DNA from: Actinoallomurus purpureus
GTDB lineage: Bacteria; Actinomycetota; Actinomycetes; Streptosporangiales; Streptosporangiaceae
Direction: 5' to 3'
DNA length: 32,907 bases
NCBI RefSeq assembly: GCF_024055795.1
Contig: NZ_JAMXMY010000039.1
Span: 1 to 32,907 of the forward strand
Shown here: piece after piece, positions 30,542 to 32,907 of the stretch
Layout: each line of letters opens with the position of its first letter
Position numbering within the stretch: position 1 is the stretch's first letter
Notes under the pieces: model-generated
The model's input: the letters and a program-made list of their open reading frames with translations, nothing else
Database searches by the model: none
What the model was told of the DNA's origin: nothing
Translations under genes and position numbers: made by a program

Positions 30542-30970
30542 TCAGAGCGAGCCGTACCAGTCGCCGGGGCCTTTCCATATGGCCTCGACGACATTGCGGG
30601 TGCGGTGCTCATCGCACAGCGGCTCGAGGAAAGGGAACGACCGGATCTCCGCGAATCCCTTCGTCGGAACGTCGCAGCGGCCATCGCCGACCGGCGCGCG
30701 GCACCCAGACCAGTTGGAGGAGCGGCCGTCGAGACGCAGCTCGCCGAGCAGAACCTGCCTCATGTGCGCGTAAGCGTCCTCCGCCGTCTCATGACCGATC
30801 CGCTCCCAGGCGGGCGAGTTGTCGCGCTGCTCGGCGGGCGTCTGCATGACTTCCAGCCACGCTTCGTTGCAGCACTCGACGTACCGCCCCACGCGCCGGT
30901 TCCCGCCCGCGTAGACGTACTTCCCGGCGCGTGGTCCCTTGTCGAGCTGTTCGACGGTGTGGTGCTGCAT
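30542..30970 (-). CDS. Hypothetical protein in lysis operon
   Basis: A 142-residue product from ATG 30970, whose first base is the last of the lysozyme stop (TGATG). Cysteines at about 33-34, 90, 99 and 119 and a conserved-looking GKYVYAGGN are visible. The helical middle contains AWERIGHETAEDAYAHM. No signal peptide or hydrolase motif is seen. Function unknown. Confidence 0.78.
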   Translation of the reverse strand: MQHHTVEQLDKGPRAGKYVYAGGNRRVGRYVECCNEAWLEVMQTPAEQRDNSPAWERIGHETAEDAYAHMRQVLLGELRLDGRSSNWSGCRAPVGDGRCDVPTKGFAEIRSFPFLEPLCDEHRTRNVVEAIWKGPGDWYGSL

Positions 30971-31878
30971 CAGCTCATGTCCCAGCCGACCGGCCGAGTG
31001 CCGTCGTCGAGGCGCGTGAAGCTCGCGTAGTCGACATCGGAGGCGTTGGTCAGCGACACGACCTGCTTCGGCGAGTGGTCCTTCCCGCCGTCCGCGCTGC
31101 CGACCTTCACCGTGCCGGTCTGCCACGACCCGGACGCGTGATGGAACGCGTACCGGATCTCCGCCTGCGGTTCCGCCTTGATGACGTCCGCCAGCTCGAG
31201 GGAGTTGTCGTATACGAATCCGGCGGCCTTCGGGAAGCCCTTCGGGAACGAGACGTTGACCTGCTCGCCCTTCCCGGCCGGGATCTGTCCTGCGAACGGC
31301 ATGTCTTCCTCCTGCTGCTGTGGTTGTCCGAGCGCACGCCAGGCGGCGGCGTCTCCGTTGAACACGTCGCGGTCGATGCCGCCGGTCTCGCTGTACTGAT
31401 GCAGGGCCCACGTCTTCCACGGGCCCGGCACCCGCGGCCGCCCGGCCGGCCGGGACGGGTCGGCGATCCACAGCGGATAGCCGCCCAGGCCCGCGCACCG
31501 GCCCTCCTGCGCGAACGACAGGAACGTGTAGACGATCGGCCGGATCCCGGTCTTCGCCTCCACGCGCTGAAGCCACAGCCGCGCCCACGACGCGTCATGA
31601 GGCGGGCTCGGCCCGCGCGTCTCGTGATCCAGGACCAGGACGTCACCGGGCAGCAGACGGCCGGCCACGACGCTCAGGAAGTGGTCGGCTTCGATGACCG
31701 GATCGTTGGAGGGGTGCGCGAAGTGGTACGCCCCGCGGAGCTTCCCATCGAGGGATTTCCACCAGGCCGCGAAGCGCGAGTCGTTGATGGTGATGCCCTC
31801 GGTGGCCTTCAGGACCACGAAGCCCTGCCCGGCCGGGATCGCGGACTGGTAGCTCGAGATGTCGACGCCGCTCAGCAT
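30970..31878 (-). CDS. GH25 lysozyme-type endolysin
   Basis: The 302-residue protein starts at ATG 31878, chosen because it overlaps the CHAP gene stop (TGATG); an upstream ATG at 31893 would overlap it more. Residues 1-185 are a GH25 muramidase domain: GVDISSYQ with D6, VVLKATEG, GAYHFAHP and the catalytic LVLDHE with D84 and E86. It would cut the glycan backbone of peptidoglycan. The C-terminal 110 residues form an unrecognised strand-rich domain, perhaps for cell-wall binding. Confidence 0.92.
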   Translation of the reverse strand: MLSGVDISSYQSAIPAGQGFVVLKATEGITINDSRFAAWWKSLDGKLRGAYHFAHPSNDPVIEADHFLSVVAGRLLPGDVLVLDHETRGPSPPHDASWARLWLQRVEAKTGIRPIVYTFLSFAQEGRCAGLGGYPLWIADPSRPAGRPRVPGPWKTWALHQYSETGGIDRDVFNGDAAAWRALGQPQQQEEDMPFAGQIPAGKGEQVNVSFPKGFPKAAGFVYDNSLELADVIKAEPQAEIRYAFHHASGSWQTGTVKVGSADGGKDHSPKQVVSLTNASDVDYASFTRLDDGTRPVGWDMS

Positions 31879-32381
31879 CAGGCGATCCAGCACGAGTCAT
31901 CGGCGGCCACCGGGGCCGGGCTGGCAGGCCACGCCGGGTCGCCGAAGCCGAGCACGTCGGAGCGGTTCCTGGTGCGGATCGCGCACTGGCCACCGAGGGT
32001 GTTGTACTCGATCGTCTCGATCGTGCCGTCGCCGTTGTCCTGAAGGCAGGCGCCGACGTGCTCCGGGGAGTCCGTGTGGTTGAAGTCGAAGAACACGATC
32101 CGGCCGCGCGCCGGCTTGCTCGTCGACCGGCCGATGTCCTGCCAGTGCTTCCACCAGGACGGCACCCACGCCCACTCGCGGTGGACGCCGCCGAGCGTGT
32201 CGAGCTGGCCGACCTGGTTGGCGGTCCACAGCAGGCCCATCGCGCAGAAGTCGCCCTTGGCGTACGCGGAGTCGCCGACGAGCTTGCCGAACCAGTCCCC
32301 GTACTTCGTGGTGCCGTCGGCGTGCACGCACGGGCCGCGCTCGGCCAGCGCTGCGGCGACGAAGTCTTCCCGAACGCTCAC
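31878..32381 (-). CDS. CHAP-domain peptidoglycan hydrolase
   Basis: A 167-residue product from GTG 32381 (GTGA overlap with the upstream gene). The CHAP pattern is clear: DFCAMGLLW with C46, RIVFFDF, then EHVG with H108 and IEYN with N127. Such enzymes cleave peptide stem bonds or the amide link of peptidoglycan. Encoded directly before the GH25 lysozyme, it gives the phage two complementary wall-cutting activities on separate polypeptides. Confidence 0.85.
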   Translation of the reverse strand: MSVREDFVAAALAERGPCVHADGTTKYGDWFGKLVGDSAYAKGDFCAMGLLWTANQVGQLDTLGGVHREWAWVPSWWKHWQDIGRSTSKPARGRIVFFDFNHTDSPEHVGACLQDNGDGTIETIEYNTLGGQCAIRTRNRSDVLGFGDPAWPASPAPVAADDSCWIA

Positions 32382-32848
32382 CTGGATCCTCCGATCGTGA
32401 TGCCGCACCGAGGGAGCACCCCGAGCGGCAGCCGAATGGACACCGCGCCGTCGCAACTGGCAGGCCGGACTGCGGGCGCCGACGTCGATGGGGCGGGTGC
32501 CGGCCGTGGGGCCGTGCTCGAGCTGCCGCCGCGGGGCCTTGGGCTCTTCGCCGTACGGCCGCCGTTCCCGCCCGGGGCCGCCCGGCCTGCGGGCGCGGCT
32601 GCGACGGCCGCACGCTCCGACGCCGTACGCGACGGCCGTGGTGAAGATGCCGGGGCCGGGGTCGCCTTCGCCGCGGTGGCTGTCACGGTGACCGTCGGCT
32701 GCGGGGCAGGCTGAGCGGCTTGGGCGCGCAGCTGGTCGCGTTCGTGGACAACGTCGCCGACCGCCCAGGCGGCCAGGCCGGCGCCGAGGACGATGGCGGT
32801 GATGGTGCCGACGATCCCGGCGTCGTGGGCGATCTGTCTGCCGGTCAA
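32378..32848 (-). CDS. Membrane-anchored Ala/Pro-rich protein
   Basis: A 156-residue product from TTG 32848, which overlaps the previous stop. Residues 10-30 are one hydrophobic segment (AGIVGTITAIVLGAGLAAWAV). A long low-complexity A/P/S/R/T region follows (about 45-130). The C-terminus has two cysteines (C131 and C147). It is probably a single-pass protein exposed outside the membrane. A spanin-like or wall-associated role is possible; not recognised. Confidence 0.7.
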   Translation of the reverse strand: MTGRQIAHDAGIVGTITAIVLGAGLAAWAVGDVVHERDQLRAQAAQPAPQPTVTVTATAAKATPAPASSPRPSRTASERAAVAAAPAGRAAPGGNGGRTAKSPRPRGGSSSTAPRPAPAPSTSAPAVRPASCDGAVSIRLPLGVLPRCGITIGGSR

Positions 32849-32907
32849 TGACCTGTTCCCTTCATCGCGCCGAGGATGATCGCGCCGAGGACCGTGGCGA
32901 CGACTGC
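32845..32907 (-). CDS. C-terminus of a small membrane protein (partial)
   Basis: The right edge cuts this gene. The last 20 codons are hydrophobic (AVVATVLGAIILGAMKGTGH) and end at TGA 32845-32847, overlapping the next start by three bases. A small membrane protein at the head of the visible lysis operon could be a second holin, but most of it is missing. Confidence 0.55.
   Translation of the reverse strand, partial: AVVATVLGAIILGAMKGTGH

Noticed and set aside
29675-31030. A long plus-strand frame through the lysis operon
   Set aside because: It lies opposite the papain-like and unknown lysis-operon genes and reads as their complement, without any domain signal.

Overview
The window is a high-GC, densely packed stretch of a temperate actinobacterial phage genome or prophage. 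Most genes overlap by ATGA, GTGA or TGATG junctions, and GTG starts are common. The phage call rests on a holin-like protein, a GH25 lysozyme, a CHAP hydrolase, a tyrosine integrase, a phage-type sliding clamp, a host-type SSB and an HNH endonuclease. No terminase, capsid or tail gene is in view, so the genome continues beyond the window. The lysis operon enters from the right edge on the minus strand. Streptomyces or a related high-GC actinomycete is a plausible host, but this is inferred from composition and family resemblance only.

Left arm, 1-18.5 kb, almost all plus strand. Three near-identical promoters (TTGAGA-N17-TAAGAT, studded with AGATCT) lie at 1, 3866 and 7056. Each drives a block that opens with a short gene. 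Block 1 holds small zinc-binding proteins and a winged-helix, replication-initiator-like protein whose start is unclear. Block 2 is an RNA-repair pair: a T4 Rnl1-type RNA ligase followed by a Pnkp-type 5' kinase/3' phosphatase. Block 3 opens with DNA modification: an N6-adenine methyltransferase coupled to a DpdA-like 7-deazaguanine transglycosylase. It continues with a membrane protein, an unusual RNA polymerase alpha-CTD/Phd antitoxin fusion, a sliding clamp, an excisionase-like protein, a DEDDh exonuclease, an HNH endonuclease, SSB, a MazG-like protein, an amber-interrupted gene, and a ParA/ParB-like pair ending at a strong terminator.

Middle, 18.5-23.7 kb, minus strand. One operon runs leftward from a palindromic control region at 23671. 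It contains a 71-aa protein, the integrase, about nine small unknown genes, and a YdjM/DUF457-like membrane protein.

Accessory region, 23.7-28.8 kb, mixed strands. It carries a putative HTH regulator divergent from the integrase, a zinc protein, a primase-polymerase, and several small proteins. It also has the most unusual part of the window: a cas-less set of type I-E-like CRISPR repeats (27349-27502) beside a perfect 19-bp inverted repeat (27566-27620). An excisionase-type HTH protein and a possible ribbon-helix-helix protein follow.

Right arm, 29.2-32.9 kb, minus strand. This is a lysis operon read right to left: small membrane proteins, CHAP hydrolase, GH25 lysozyme, an unknown protein, a papain-like peptidase-fold protein, and a holin-like protein with an internal duplication.

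Functionally, the phage seems armed against several host defences: DNA modification against restriction, RNA repair against anticodon nucleases, and possibly CRISPR-repeat mimicry. It also carries both an integrase and a partition pair. All assignments come from reading motifs by eye; no database search was run.
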